DNA of 33,931 nucleotides from a bacterium (GCA_021373255.1 JAJFTD010000031.1:1-33931), one strand, 5' to 3'; numbered from the stretch's first letter, positions 7,116 through 14,687 are shown. Numbers and translations are program-made. The notes: generated from the letters alone by a model not told the origin.

Positions 7116-7673
7116 TCAATCCTCTGAGATATCTTCTGCGGCTTCCTGTATCGCCTGAAGCATCGCATCTATCTCAGTAGGTCCTTCATATTTGCGATCA
7201 TTGATGAAGAAAGCTGGAGTTTCTTCTACTCCACTGCTTTTGCCACTGTTTATATCGTCCTGAACGCATTCGGCATAGGCATGGCTGGTCAAGTCACGCT
7301 CGAACTGGTCTGAATCCAGCCCTAAAAACTCTGCGTATTCCATTAATGAGGCATCGTCGAGTTTGTCCTGATGGTCAAAGAGATAGTCGTGCACTTCCCA
7401 GAACATGCCCTGTGCTCCGGCAGCCTCAGCAGCTTCGGCGGCAGCCTCTGCATGTTTATGCTTATAAGCCTTTGGGAATTGTCTGTAGACAAAGCGCAGC
7501 CAGTCACCAGACCGGCGTTGAACTCCTTTAATTACCGACTGAGCCTGCTTGGTATAGGGACACTCATAGTCTCCATATTCAACTAGAGTCACAAGAGCGG
7601 TGGAAGGACCCTGCACATGATCCCGTTCATCGACCGCTCTGACAAGTCTTGATGTAGCTGCTTCCTGGTTCAT
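7116..7673 (-). CDS. DsbA-family thioredoxin-fold protein with a single active-site Cys
   Basis: The 185-residue protein has a thioredoxin-fold start (TALVTLVEYGDYECPYTKQA). The usual CxxC is Cys-Pro-Tyr-Thr: Cys38 present, second Cys replaced by Thr41. A helical insert follows, then the cis-Pro loop (VEETPAFFIN near 155-164). There is no signal peptide, so the protein should be cytoplasmic. One-Cys members cannot cycle an intramolecular disulfide; thiol transfer or detoxification is more likely, by inference. The start is the ATG at 7673 with GGAGG 9-13 bases upstream, preferred over the TTG at 7679. The extra Cys near residue 136 (YAECVQ) is not part of the canonical site. Confidence 0.9.
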   Translation of the reverse strand: MNQEAATSRLVRAVDERDHVQGPSTALVTLVEYGDYECPYTKQAQSVIKGVQRRSGDWLRFVYRQFPKAYKHKHAEAAAEAAEAAGAQGMFWEVHDYLFDHQDKLDDASLMEYAEFLGLDSDQFERDLTSHAYAECVQDDINSGKSSGVEETPAFFINDRKYEGPTEIDAMLQAIQEAAEDISED

Positions 7674-7835
7674 ACTCAATTCCTCCCGATATCCACACTC
7701 TCAGCACCTATCTGTAGGTACCCAAGATAGCGAAATGTCTAAGCGGTAGTGATTCCAGACATTTGGCATGTAGTTCACATGGGCGATGGAACCAGCGGGG
7801 TACCGTCTCTAGTATTGTAAGCGGAGGTTGTTATT

Positions 7836-8198
7836 ATGAAGCGTATCTACTTAATTATCATGGCGATTACGGTTGCGGTTGTTGTGCTTGCTGCATCTGG
7901 TTGCAAGAACAATCGAACGATGATATCGTCAATTATCAACAATCCGGACAAGTTCACCGACCGCGAGGTGGCAATAGCCGGAACGGTTACCAAGGTTTAC
8001 GCTGTGAACCTGGTGATTACTGAAGCGGGTGCTTATCAGATCGATGATGGGTCCGGCAAGATCTGGGTCATCACCAAAACCGGTGCCCCCGATATGGGCG
8101 CGAAAGTCGGGCTTAAGGGCACTGTCGGCAGCGGTTTGAAGCTGGCAGGTGAAACATTCGGCACGGTAATCCGTGAGAAAGAACGCCGCACAAAGTAG
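7836..8198 (+). CDS. Small lipoprotein with OB-fold-like domain
   Basis: The 120-residue protein opens with a lipoprotein signal (MKRIYLIIMAITVAVVVLAA followed by SGC, lipid-anchored Cys at 23). The body, about 27-115, reads like a single OB-fold: KFTDREVAIAGTVTKVY, YQIDDGSGKIWVITKTG, KVGLKGTVG. Such tOB-type lipoproteins sit at the membrane, and their ligand is usually unknown. ATG 7836 has GGAGG 9-13 bases upstream. It converges on the SRPBCC gene with a terminator hairpin between them. Confidence 0.8.
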   Translation: MKRIYLIIMAITVAVVVLAASGCKNNRTMISSIINNPDKFTDREVAIAGTVTKVYAVNLVITEAGAYQIDDGSGKIWVITKTGAPDMGAKVGLKGTVGSGLKLAGETFGTVIREKERRTK

Positions 8199-8216
8199 CA
8201 TTTATCGTTATTATGA

Positions 8217-8253
8217 GGGTGAAGCCCCCGCTACGCATTTGGGAGCTTCACCC
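8217..8253. terminator. Hairpin between convergent genes
   Basis: Stem GGGTGAAGC (8217-8225) / GCTTCACCC (8245-8253) with a 19-base loop that can pair further (CCC/GGG). It lies between the lipoprotein gene (+) and the SRPBCC gene (-), and could serve both. Confidence 0.6.
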
Positions 8254-8276
8254 CACGTGTTTCTTGGGCACAGTGT

Positions 8277-8705
8277 TCACCCTCTCTCCACATGAGCTTT
8301 CACTGCTATATTCATAGCCTCCATCAACAGCTTCATACCCTCAGCGAGTTTCCTACTGATCAGGGAGAGTGCCCCTTTGTAGCGTTGCCTCTGGACCAGG
8401 CGCACCGTGCGGGAATCTATGTGCTCAATTGTTATGATCCGTTCGCTTTCAAAGATCAATGGTATGCGAGGCCGATCTACCCAACGTAGTTCCTGGTTGG
8501 GCTCGATACGGGTCAACTTCGGATTGAATATTATACTTTTCTTACCGGGTTGTAGGATTGAAATCTCGATCCTTGCACCACGTTTGAGTTCGCCGGTGAC
8601 ACGCATAAAAGGGTTCCACATCGGATAGTTGTAGAAGCTGGTAAGCGTCTTCCACACCCGCTTCGGCGACCCTTTGATCTCAATTTCCGTGCATACTTCT
8701 CTCAA
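8277..8705 (-). CDS. SRPBCC (START-like) domain protein
   Basis: The 142-residue protein matches the polyketide cyclase/SRPBCC pattern: an N-terminal strand (VCTEIEIKGSPKRVWKTLTS), FYNYPMWNPFM, GARIEISILQPGKK, ELRWVDRP, and a C-terminal helix (LISRKLAEGMKLLMEAMN). The fold forms a hydrophobic cavity for lipids or other small ligands; the ligand is not predictable. The start is the TTG at 8705 with a weak GGTGG upstream, and no better start is nearby. No operon partner. From 8706 to 8857 nothing is recognised. Confidence 0.85.
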   Translation of the reverse strand: MREVCTEIEIKGSPKRVWKTLTSFYNYPMWNPFMRVTGELKRGARIEISILQPGKKSIIFNPKLTRIEPNQELRWVDRPRIPLIFESERIITIEHIDSRTVRLVQRQRYKGALSLISRKLAEGMKLLMEAMNIAVKAHVERG

Positions 8706-8857
8706 GTAAGTTCACCACCACTTGAAGGTTACCCATGCAAGGAGATTAAGAGCAGCTTTTATGCACTATCAATGTTCTATAGCCGCGGGGCGCTGCTGGG
8801 CAGCACGAATGCGAGATACATCGAACTTCGGCACCCGGTTCTATTCATAAAGGTGTG

Positions 8858-8891
8858 GACTTTGTGCCTTTGTTGCCGCGGATTTATTCGC
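8858..8891 (+). repeat. Fragment of the R2 core
   Basis: GACTTTGTGCCTTTGTTGC followed by a GCGGATTTATTCGC-like stretch. It matches the interior of the 207-bp core (2602-2635 region) with a few changes. Only this piece is present; the inverted-repeat ends are missing. Confidence 0.5.
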
Positions 8892-8923
8892 AGGGATATA
8901 GCTGTTAAGCCCTGGTCTTCAGC

Positions 8924-8952
8924 TTGCTAAAACCCTCTGTCCGGCTTATAAT
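8924..8952 (+). promoter_or_regulatory. Sigma-70-type promoter of the TMEM165-like gene
   Basis: TTGCTA (8924-8929), a 17-base spacer and a perfect TATAAT (8947-8952). Transcription would start near 8959, leaving a leader of about 98 bases that contains the attenuator-like hairpin. Confidence 0.7.
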
Positions 8953-8984
8953 GAGGTTATATTGGCCGACGATGGTTTACGAGA

Positions 8985-9018
8985 CCTTTGCACCGGATGG
9001 GATGCAAAGGCCTTTTTT
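8985..9018 (+). terminator. Leader terminator (attenuator) before the TMEM165-like gene
   Basis: Stem CCTTTGCA (8985-8992) / TGCAAAGG (9003-9010) followed by CCTTTTTT. It lies between the promoter and the start codon, so it must be bypassed for expression. Genes of this family are often controlled by yybP-ykoY manganese riboswitches. I do not see the conserved aptamer core, and the leader before the hairpin is only about 25 bases, too short for one. The controlling signal is therefore unknown. Confidence 0.6.
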
Positions 9019-9056
9019 GTAGGTTATACTGGGTTGCTGCTGGGGAGACTTTAGAT

Positions 9057-9779
9057 ATGTCAGCTTTTTGGATGTCATTGGCTGGAGTATTTGGGCTTGA
9101 ATTGGGTGACAAGACACAGCTTGTTGCGCTGTGTTTAGCCAGCCGGTTTAATGCGAAGGTGGTCCTTTCGGGTATCTTCTGCGCTACGCTTGTGGTGCAC
9201 GTGATATCGGTTCTGCTCGGAGGTGGAGTAGGTAAGGTCTTGCCCGGCAACTGGATCAGCCTCGTCGCGGGACTTGCATTTGTTGGCTTCGGTTTCTGGA
9301 CCCTTCGCGGCGATGCACTTGACGATGACGAGTGCCAGAACTTGCAGGGTCGCTCGCCTTTCTGGCTGGTCGCCTCTACATTCTTTCTTGCAGAACTAGG
9401 CGACAAAACAATGCTCGGTACCGTCACCCTCGCTACTGATCACTCTCTAATTCCAGTATGGCTCGGTTCATCGTTGGGAATGGTGGTGGCTGATGGCCTC
9501 GCTATACTCGTGGGTAGCCTATTAGGTAAAGCTCTCCCCGAGCGTCCAATCAAGATCGGAGCAGCAATCATCTTCTTCGGCTTCGGCTTATGGAAATCAG
9601 CTCAGGGTGCTCTCACTCTACCGTCATATTCGTGGGTACTGGCAGCCTGTGTAATCGCCATTTTTCTCGGCTTATACATCAAAGGTGCTCGCCAGGAACC
9701 CATACCAACAACCCAGCCAGATCTCGAACCAGAATTGGTTTCCGTATCATCCGATTCAACTGCCAACCGCAAACTGTAA
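9057..9779 (+). CDS. TMEM165/GDT1 (UPF0016) family cation exporter
   Basis: The 240-residue membrane protein has two homologous halves, each opening with the family signature: FGLELGDKTQL near residue 14 and FLAELGDKTML near 113. About six helices are predicted. Family members export Mn2+ or exchange Ca2+/Mn2+ for protons; the acidic residues of the two ExGDK motifs line the ion path. The ATG at 9057 has GGGGAG 11-16 bases upstream. A longer frame from TTG 8988 would start inside the leader hairpin and is rejected. Expression probably depends on read-through of that attenuator. The C-terminal 30 residues are polar and variable. Confidence 0.93.
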   Translation: MSAFWMSLAGVFGLELGDKTQLVALCLASRFNAKVVLSGIFCATLVVHVISVLLGGGVGKVLPGNWISLVAGLAFVGFGFWTLRGDALDDDECQNLQGRSPFWLVASTFFLAELGDKTMLGTVTLATDHSLIPVWLGSSLGMVVADGLAILVGSLLGKALPERPIKIGAAIIFFGFGLWKSAQGALTLPSYSWVLAACVIAIFLGLYIKGARQEPIPTTQPDLEPELVSVSSDSTANRKL

Positions 9780-9793
9780 ACCTCCCTTCAAGT

Positions 9794-9822
9794 TTGACAG
9801 TCTGAGCGGGTTTAATTAGAAT
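9794..9822 (+). promoter_or_regulatory. Strong sigma-70-type promoter of hisS
   Basis: Perfect TTGACA (9794-9799), a 17-base spacer and TAGAAT (9817-9822). It leaves a leader of about 60 bases before the hisS ATG at 9889. Confidence 0.75.
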
Positions 9823-9888
9823 ACTAATTGGGGCGGGGGATGCATGTGCGTCTCTCGCTTATTCATTTGTTTTTGGAGCAATCACCTT

Positions 9889-11148
9889 ATGACCGACTAT
9901 ATAGCCCCTCGAGGAACAAGAGATATTCTGCCGGACGAGACGCCTCGCTGGCAATACGTGGAGCAGAAGTTCAGGGAGACGTGCGGCCTGTTCGACTACA
10001 GGGAGATCCGCACGCCTACATTCGAGCATACCGAACTGTTCACACGTAACCTCGGCGAGACTACGGATGTTGTGAGTAAGGAGATGTATACTTTCGAGAC
10101 CCGGGGGAATAAGAGCCTTACTCTTCGTCCTGAGGGTACTGCTCCAGCGATAAGGGCCTACGTTCAGCACAACTTAGGCGCGTCGCTGCCGGTGGTAAAG
10201 ATGTACTATATCGGCAGGCTGTTTCGCTATGAGCGCCCGCAGGCGGGGAGATATCGCGAGCACACACAACTCGGGATAGAGGCCGTGGGCTCTCAGGACC
10301 CTGCGATTGATGCCGAGATCATATCTCTGGCTGTGCAGTTTTTCAAGAGTGTAGGTATCGAGAAGTTCGAACTCAAGCTGAACTCCATCGGCTGCCCAAA
10401 TTGCCGCCCTAACTATCGCAAGGCGCTGGTAGAGTATGCTGCTGATAAGGTCGCGGACTTGTGCCCGTCCTGCGCTACTCGCTACGAGCAGAACCCAATG
10501 AGGATGCTGGATTGCAAAGATCCCGGCTGCAAAGCCATCCTTGCCGAAGCGCCCAAGATGACGGATTATCTGGACGAGGAGTGCGCGGAACATTTCGCCA
10601 AGGTTCAAGAGTATCTTACCAGCCTTGGAATCAGCTTTGTGCTGGATTCAAACCTGGTTCGAGGTTTTGACTACTACACCAAGACCGCATTTGAGTTTGT
10701 ATCAGGTGAACTCGGCGCGCAGAATGCCATAGGTGGTGGCGGCCGCTACGACAATATGGTCCACGAGATCGGTGCTCAGCCGACCCCGGCGATGGGCTTC
10801 GGCCTCGGGCTGGACCGGTTGATGCTCACTCTCGATGCGATGGGCGTTGAACTGCCGGTAGATGCAAGCCCGGCAGTGTTCCTAGCAACTATCGGCCCCG
10901 AGGCACACCAGGCTGCAATAAAGCTGCTCGCCAACCTGCGCAGACAAGGCATCGCTGCTGATATGGACTACACTGGTCGCAGCCTCAAGGCTCAGATGAA
11001 GCTCGTAGACAAAATCGGAGCGAAATACGCCGCGATAATCGGTGAGGATGAGATCAACACCCAAACCGCCAGCCTGCGGAACATGAAGACTTCCGAGCAA
11101 AAGACTATCCCGTGGTCTGAGTTGGCAGAGGTTCTGAGGTCAGCATAG
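9889..11148 (+). CDS. hisS: Histidyl-tRNA synthetase
   Basis: The 419-residue class II synthetase attaches His to tRNA-His. It begins with APRGTRDILPDE. Motif 2 follows in LRPEGTAPAIRAY and IGRLFRYERPQAGRYREHTQ, then the two HisRS-specific segments LVRGFDYYTKTAFEF and AIGGGGRYDN, then motif 3 (GFGLGLDRLML). The C-terminal anticodon-binding domain starts near VFLATIGPEA. A Cys cluster (CPNCR, CPSC, C, C near 175-225) sits in the insertion domain and could bind zinc. The ATG at 9889 has GGAG about 11-14 bases upstream; a frame extending to GTG-type codons at 9844 adds an unlikely N-terminus. Confidence 0.97.
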   Translation: MTDYIAPRGTRDILPDETPRWQYVEQKFRETCGLFDYREIRTPTFEHTELFTRNLGETTDVVSKEMYTFETRGNKSLTLRPEGTAPAIRAYVQHNLGASLPVVKMYYIGRLFRYERPQAGRYREHTQLGIEAVGSQDPAIDAEIISLAVQFFKSVGIEKFELKLNSIGCPNCRPNYRKALVEYAADKVADLCPSCATRYEQNPMRMLDCKDPGCKAILAEAPKMTDYLDEECAEHFAKVQEYLTSLGISFVLDSNLVRGFDYYTKTAFEFVSGELGAQNAIGGGGRYDNMVHEIGAQPTPAMGFGLGLDRLMLTLDAMGVELPVDASPAVFLATIGPEAHQAAIKLLANLRRQGIAADMDYTGRSLKAQMKLVDKIGAKYAAIIGEDEINTQTASLRNMKTSEQKTIPWSELAEVLRSA

Positions 11149-11152
11149 GGTA

Positions 11153-11202
11153 GCGGATCACAGATCCGCAAGAAATAGGTCCAGGATGGCACATCTTGGA
11201 CC
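11153..11202 (+). terminator. Twin hairpins after hisS
   Basis: GCGGATC-ACA-GATCCGC (11153-11169) and GGTCCAGGATG-GCA-CATCTTGGACC (11178-11202, one G-T pair). No T-run. The first has the same ATC/GAT-closed form as the R2 hairpins, so these may be repeat units that double as a terminator. Confidence 0.5.
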
Positions 11203-11227
11203 ATCGTAGGAATGGATACATAACCTA

Positions 11228-11761
11228 ATGCCTAGCCAACAGCTCAATAGAGATGACATACCATATTTATATCGGCCCAAATATCTCCGTTGGTGGATTA
11301 GAGGTATCATAACGTTCTGGCTAATTCTAGCTGTCGCGTTGTCCGACGTTCGCCCAGGTTTTCTAGAGCTTGCTGAAGGGATAATGCTGGGATATGTGAT
11401 GGGGTTATTGTTATCAATAACTTGGATCAGATACATTGCTGACGTTGCGATAGCTAGCCGCAGGCATCCTAGTTTTAAGTGGCTTGGAGCATGCGCTTAT
11501 CCTCTACAAATCAATAGGAATTATGTATTGAATGAATTGGCTAGCTTGCTGTATTTAGCTGTAGCTTTTGGGACGATTGCAGTGCGTTATGTAATTTGGT
11601 TTATATTTCCAGGGTTGCATTGGCCTTGGGCTAAGTTTGATCACGGTATAAACATATATGATCCATCAGCAAGTATTGTGTATATGTTTACTGTTTTCAT
11701 TACGGTAGCACGAAGCATAATGCGTTGGTATTCTTGCTTGCCTGATGATACGAGTGCGTGA
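11228..11761 (+). CDS. AT-rich membrane protein, function unknown
   Basis: The 177-residue protein has four likely helices: about 25-40, 49-66, 101-120 and 146-163. The N-terminus is polar (MPSQQLNRDDIPYLYRPKY). No family is recognised. Base composition is clearly more AT-rich than hisS on its left or the methyltransferase on its right. The ATG at 11228 has no visible ribosome binding site, and hairpins lie close on the left. This suggests recent acquisition or weak expression. A protein-coding frame of this length with a coherent helix pattern is still likely real. Position downstream of hisS is not evidence of a shared role. Confidence 0.6.
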   Translation: MPSQQLNRDDIPYLYRPKYLRWWIRGIITFWLILAVALSDVRPGFLELAEGIMLGYVMGLLLSITWIRYIADVAIASRRHPSFKWLGACAYPLQINRNYVLNELASLLYLAVAFGTIAVRYVIWFIFPGLHWPWAKFDHGINIYDPSASIVYMFTVFITVARSIMRWYSCLPDDTSA

Positions 11762-11891
11762 TATGACGAGACATGTCACTTACAGAATGTCACAGGCGTT
11801 ATATGCGGGAACTTACGGCAATATGTTATCAGAGGTTATATGCCAGCGCCGTTCCTGCATTATACCAAGGTTGGCTGGTATATCGGGAGGT

Positions 11892-11952
11892 GGTGAGATC
11901 AGGATATCTCATTTTGCCCATTTCGGCGCAGATGACACATCTGCCCGAACAT
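11892..11952 (+). repeat. R2 repeat, copy C (no core)
   Basis: GAGATCAGGATATCTC-like hairpin, then TTTCGGCGCAGATGACACATC and TGCCCGAAC. These form an 11-bp stem (11922-11933 with 11939-11949) with one bulged C and a five-base loop. It matches the fourth hairpin of copies A and B but lacks the 207-bp core. The rest of 11762-12314 holds short direct repeats (GACTTTATGA-type, about 11975-11996) and no credible gene. Confidence 0.65.
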
Positions 11953-12314
11953 TAGGCAATCCCTCCCAACTTTTTGACTTTATGACCTTATGACTTTCAA
12001 ACCCTCATTAAAGTAATGATATTGCCAAAAGAGCACCAATTTACCATGATTGGAGCACGATATTCCAAGACCGCACCCCCAAAAGAGGATTATGATATAC
12101 ACGGATGGTTGATCAATCTTCCATCCTCTCCTTTCTATCCTTTCCTTCGATTTGGGGTGGCTGCGAGTGCGGCCATCTCATTCTTTTTTTGACCCCGTTT
12201 GATTCTTAGTAAAAATCCCAAGCAACCACCCATTAAATTCCAGAATGTTTCAGCGGCGGCTATGCAGAATATATTAGTGCGTGGGCGAGATAGATTACAT
12301 CGGAGGTGGCAAGG

Positions 12315-13139
12315 TTGCTGATAGTTGGGGAACGGATCAATACCAGTCGGAAAGTAAAAGGCGAGCCGGTTATTGAGTCGGCTGTTATGAACAGGGATGA
12401 GCAGTTCATCAAAGACCTGGCCCGCAAGCAGTTTGAGGCCGGGGCTACATATATTGACGTCAACTGCGGCACGCTGACATCCGGTGAGCCGGAAGCGCTG
12501 GAGTGGCTCACGCAAGTCGTGATGGATGCGGTTGATGCGCCTATCTCATTCGACACACCTAACCCCGCCGCACTAGAGCGCGCACTGAGCGTTTATGACC
12601 CAGCCAAGGGCCAGCCGTTGATAAACTCCATAACCGCGGAGTCCGGGCGATATGAGAAAATTCTGCCTTTCGTACTAAAATACAAGGCCAAAGTAATCGC
12701 GCTCGCAATGGACGACACTGGGATTCAATCCGATCCTGAAAAGCGCCTCGCCGTGGCTCGGATGTTGGTAAATAATTTATTCACCGCTGGTGTCCCGATG
12801 GATGATATCTATGTGGACCCGCTCACTTTCCCGATAGGCACCGGGAGCGATGTGGCTGTGACTATGCTCGATATAATCGAGAAGCTGCGGAACGAGTATC
12901 CAAATGTCCACATCATTGCAGGTTTAAGCAACATCTCCCATGGCATGCCCGCTCGTAAACTCTTGAACCAGGCGATGACTGTCCTTTGCATGGGCCGTGG
13001 CCTCGATGCAGGTATTATAGACCCTAACGACCGCTATATGATGGCATTGATCGCCGCCACTGAGGCTCTTATGGGCTGCGACGAGTTTTGTATGAACTAT
13101 ATTTCCTACTCCAGAGAGGGTGCGTTCGAGGGATTGTAG
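12315..13139 (+). CDS. Methyltetrahydrofolate-type (pterin-binding) methyltransferase, stand-alone
   Basis: The 274-residue TIM-barrel protein belongs to the pterin-binding/MeTr group: LLIVGERINTSRK at the N-terminus, ATYIDVNCGT, PISFDTPNPAALERAL, LINSITAESGRYE, VIALAMDDTG, IYVDPLTFPIGTG and IIAGLSNISHGMPARKLLN. This resembles AcsE and the folate domain of MetH, which move a methyl group from methyl-tetrahydrofolate to a cobalamin protein. No corrinoid protein or other Wood-Ljungdahl gene is nearby, so the acceptor is unknown. The TTG at 12315 is preferred over GTG 12306 because GGAGGT ends 7 bases before it. Confidence 0.9.
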   Translation: MLIVGERINTSRKVKGEPVIESAVMNRDEQFIKDLARKQFEAGATYIDVNCGTLTSGEPEALEWLTQVVMDAVDAPISFDTPNPAALERALSVYDPAKGQPLINSITAESGRYEKILPFVLKYKAKVIALAMDDTGIQSDPEKRLAVARMLVNNLFTAGVPMDDIYVDPLTFPIGTGSDVAVTMLDIIEKLRNEYPNVHIIAGLSNISHGMPARKLLNQAMTVLCMGRGLDAGIIDPNDRYMMALIAATEALMGCDEFCMNYISYSREGAFEGL

Positions 13140-13151
13140 ATTGTAAAAATA

Positions 13152-13181
13152 GCAGGTCGGCGGGCATATCCGTCGACCTGC
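13152..13181. terminator. Strong hairpin between convergent genes
   Basis: A 12-bp stem GCAGGTCGGCGG / CCGTCGACCTGC (one G-T pair) around GCATAT. On the minus strand it is followed by TATTTTTA, a good terminator for the small membrane protein gene; it could also stop the methyltransferase transcript. Confidence 0.75.
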
Positions 13182-13186
13182 ATGCC

Positions 13187-13444
13187 TTACACGGGTCTGC
13201 CACCGACTAGGGGCCTGCGTCCCACGAGCCTTGTCGATCCGAAGATCAAGGCGATGGCTGACAGTATCAAGCCGATCGCCGACAGTGTCATATACGACCC
13301 AACAGCAAGGCCGATTATACCGAATATCAACCCGATCAACGCCATTGGTATCGTGAGGACGTTCAATATCCTTAACAAGGGCAGCAGGCTAGCCGCATAT
13401 AGCACAATCGCAATACAGCCCAAGATAATCGCTGCTATGCCCAT
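13187..13444 (-). CDS. Small hydrophobic membrane protein
   Basis: The 85-residue protein is almost wholly hydrophobic, with about three helices (5-22, 28-49, 55-69) and a basic tail (RLVGRRPLVGGRP). It resembles the short Gly/Ile/Leu-rich proteins of the DUF4190 type, but I cannot assign it firmly. The ATG at 13444 has GGAGGAAG about 9-16 bases upstream, which supports expression. It lies 31 bases downstream of the pyrophosphatase stop on the same strand, so the two may be cotranscribed. Confidence 0.65.
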   Translation of the reverse strand: MGIAAIILGCIAIVLYAASLLPLLRILNVLTIPMALIGLIFGIIGLAVGSYMTLSAIGLILSAIALIFGSTRLVGRRPLVGGRPV

Positions 13445-13475
13445 GGTAGTCTTCCTCCAATTTATTTGATATGCA

Positions 13476-13994
13476 TTAATATTTACCCAACCTCCGCCGC
13501 TTGCACTCGTCTATGACCTGCATGGCACGCTCAGCGCCTTCCCATCCCCTCACCACTGTATGCAGGTCTTCCAAGGTCTTGTATGTGTCGAAGAAGTTCT
13601 CTATTTCGCGGAGCCAGTGAGGGGAGATGTCGCTGATATCACGCACGCGGTCGAAGCGGGGGTCACCCACGGGCACGGCCAGAATCTTCTGATCTTCACC
13701 ATTTACATCCAGCATATTAAGCACGGCTATAGGTCGAATAGGCACGTAACAACCGGGGAAAGTGGGCTCCTCGACTATCACGAGTATGTCCAGGTGGTCA
13801 CCGTCTTCAGCCAGCGTGTCGGGGATGAAGCCGTAGTCAGTTGGGTAGTGAACGGACGAGTATAGCACACGGTCCAGCCGGATGATCCCACGCTCATCAT
13901 CATACTCATACTTGTTCCGTGCGCCACGAGGAATCTCGATGACGGCTTCCAGCGGATGCTCTCCTGTTGGTGCAGGTGTGCGTCTTTCGTTCAT
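13476..13994 (-). CDS. ppa: Inorganic pyrophosphatase (family I)
   Basis: The 172-residue soluble enzyme hydrolyses pyrophosphate to phosphate with Mg2+, pulling biosynthetic reactions forward. Key segments: EIPRGARNKYEYD (active-site Lys and Glu), SSVHYPTDYGFIPDT, the signature DGDHLDILV (its Asp residues bind the metal ions), and GEDQKILAVP. The C-terminal FFDTYKTLED is typical. The ATG at 13994 is used with GAGG upstream; the GTG at 14012 would add six residues. It probably precedes the small membrane protein gene in one transcript. Confidence 0.96.
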   Translation of the reverse strand: MNERRTPAPTGEHPLEAVIEIPRGARNKYEYDDERGIIRLDRVLYSSVHYPTDYGFIPDTLAEDGDHLDILVIVEEPTFPGCYVPIRPIAVLNMLDVNGEDQKILAVPVGDPRFDRVRDISDISPHWLREIENFFDTYKTLEDLHTVVRGWEGAERAMQVIDECKRRRLGKY

Positions 13995-14169
13995 TGTGTT
14001 ACGTCCTCTCACATATGGGATGACGGTTACCCACTAAGCATACCCATTCTTCGCTTGCATTTCGATATTACTGCACGACCTCCAGCCATATTCAACAACT
14101 AAAGAGGGTACTTAAAGCCATATAGGGTGTCAGGACCTTGTAGTCTCGGTGATTAGGAGGGCAATAAAA

Positions 14170-14634
14170 ATGGAAGTCCAGGTCAAGAGCCCTGCGTTTA
14201 GTGAGGGCGATTCAATACCAGATAAATATACATGCAATGGAGATGGAATGTCCCCACCTATTCAGTGGGATGTGCCGGGAGATAACGTTCAAAGCTTCGC
14301 TGTAATCTGCGAAGATCCCGACGCCCCGACCGGCGTCTTTACTCACTGGGTTGTATATGATCTACCACCGGATGTGCATGAACTTTCGGAGCGCGTCCCA
14401 AACGAAGACAAGTTGCCTAACGGCGGCGTGCATGGCGTTAACAGCATACACAAGACCGGGTATCTGGGGATGTGTCCTCCCAAGGGCACTCACCGATATT
14501 ATTTCAAAGTCTTTGCACTAGACAAAAAACTCGACCTTGCTCCCGGCGCGGGCAAGAAAAAAGTCGAAGATGCGATGCAGGGCCACATCGTTGGAGAAGG
14601 AGAGTTGATGGGCACCTACGCCCGTAATAGGTAG
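14170..14634 (+). CDS. YbhB/YbcL-type phosphatidylethanolamine-binding-like protein
   Basis: The 154-residue protein matches the bacterial PEBP family: VKSPAFSEGDSIPDKYTCNG, the ligand-site motif CEDPDAPTGVFTHWVVYDL, then GYLGMCPPKGTHRYYFKVFALD. It lacks a signal peptide and so is cytoplasmic. The cellular role of this family in bacteria is poorly defined. The ATG at 14170 has TAGGAGGG 10-17 bases upstream, which fits better than the GTG at 14149 that lies before this site. It is monocistronic. Confidence 0.95.
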   Translation: MEVQVKSPAFSEGDSIPDKYTCNGDGMSPPIQWDVPGDNVQSFAVICEDPDAPTGVFTHWVVYDLPPDVHELSERVPNEDKLPNGGVHGVNSIHKTGYLGMCPPKGTHRYYFKVFALDKKLDLAPGAGKKKVEDAMQGHIVGEGELMGTYARNR

Positions 14635-14687
14635 TCTCTATTGCTCAATGTGAAAATGTATAGATCCTGCTCTTAATGGGCCTCTGC

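Noticed and set aside
8941-9018. yybP-ykoY manganese riboswitch
   Set aside because: Only the terminator-like 3' hairpin is similar. The conserved aptamer core is not visible and the leader after the promoter is too short.
8957-9427. Long minus-strand frame over the TMEM165-like gene
   Set aside because: It lies antisense to a clearly recognisable transporter with both ELGDKT motifs, and has no family match or ribosome site.
11745-11993. Plus-strand frame following the AT-rich membrane gene
   Set aside because: It overlaps the previous gene and runs through R2 copy C, with no ribosome site or coherent protein features.
12135-12515. Minus-strand frame of 126 codons upstream of and overlapping the methyltransferase gene
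   Set aside because: Most of it is antisense to the methyltransferase N-terminus; the remaining 120 bases show no recognisable motif.
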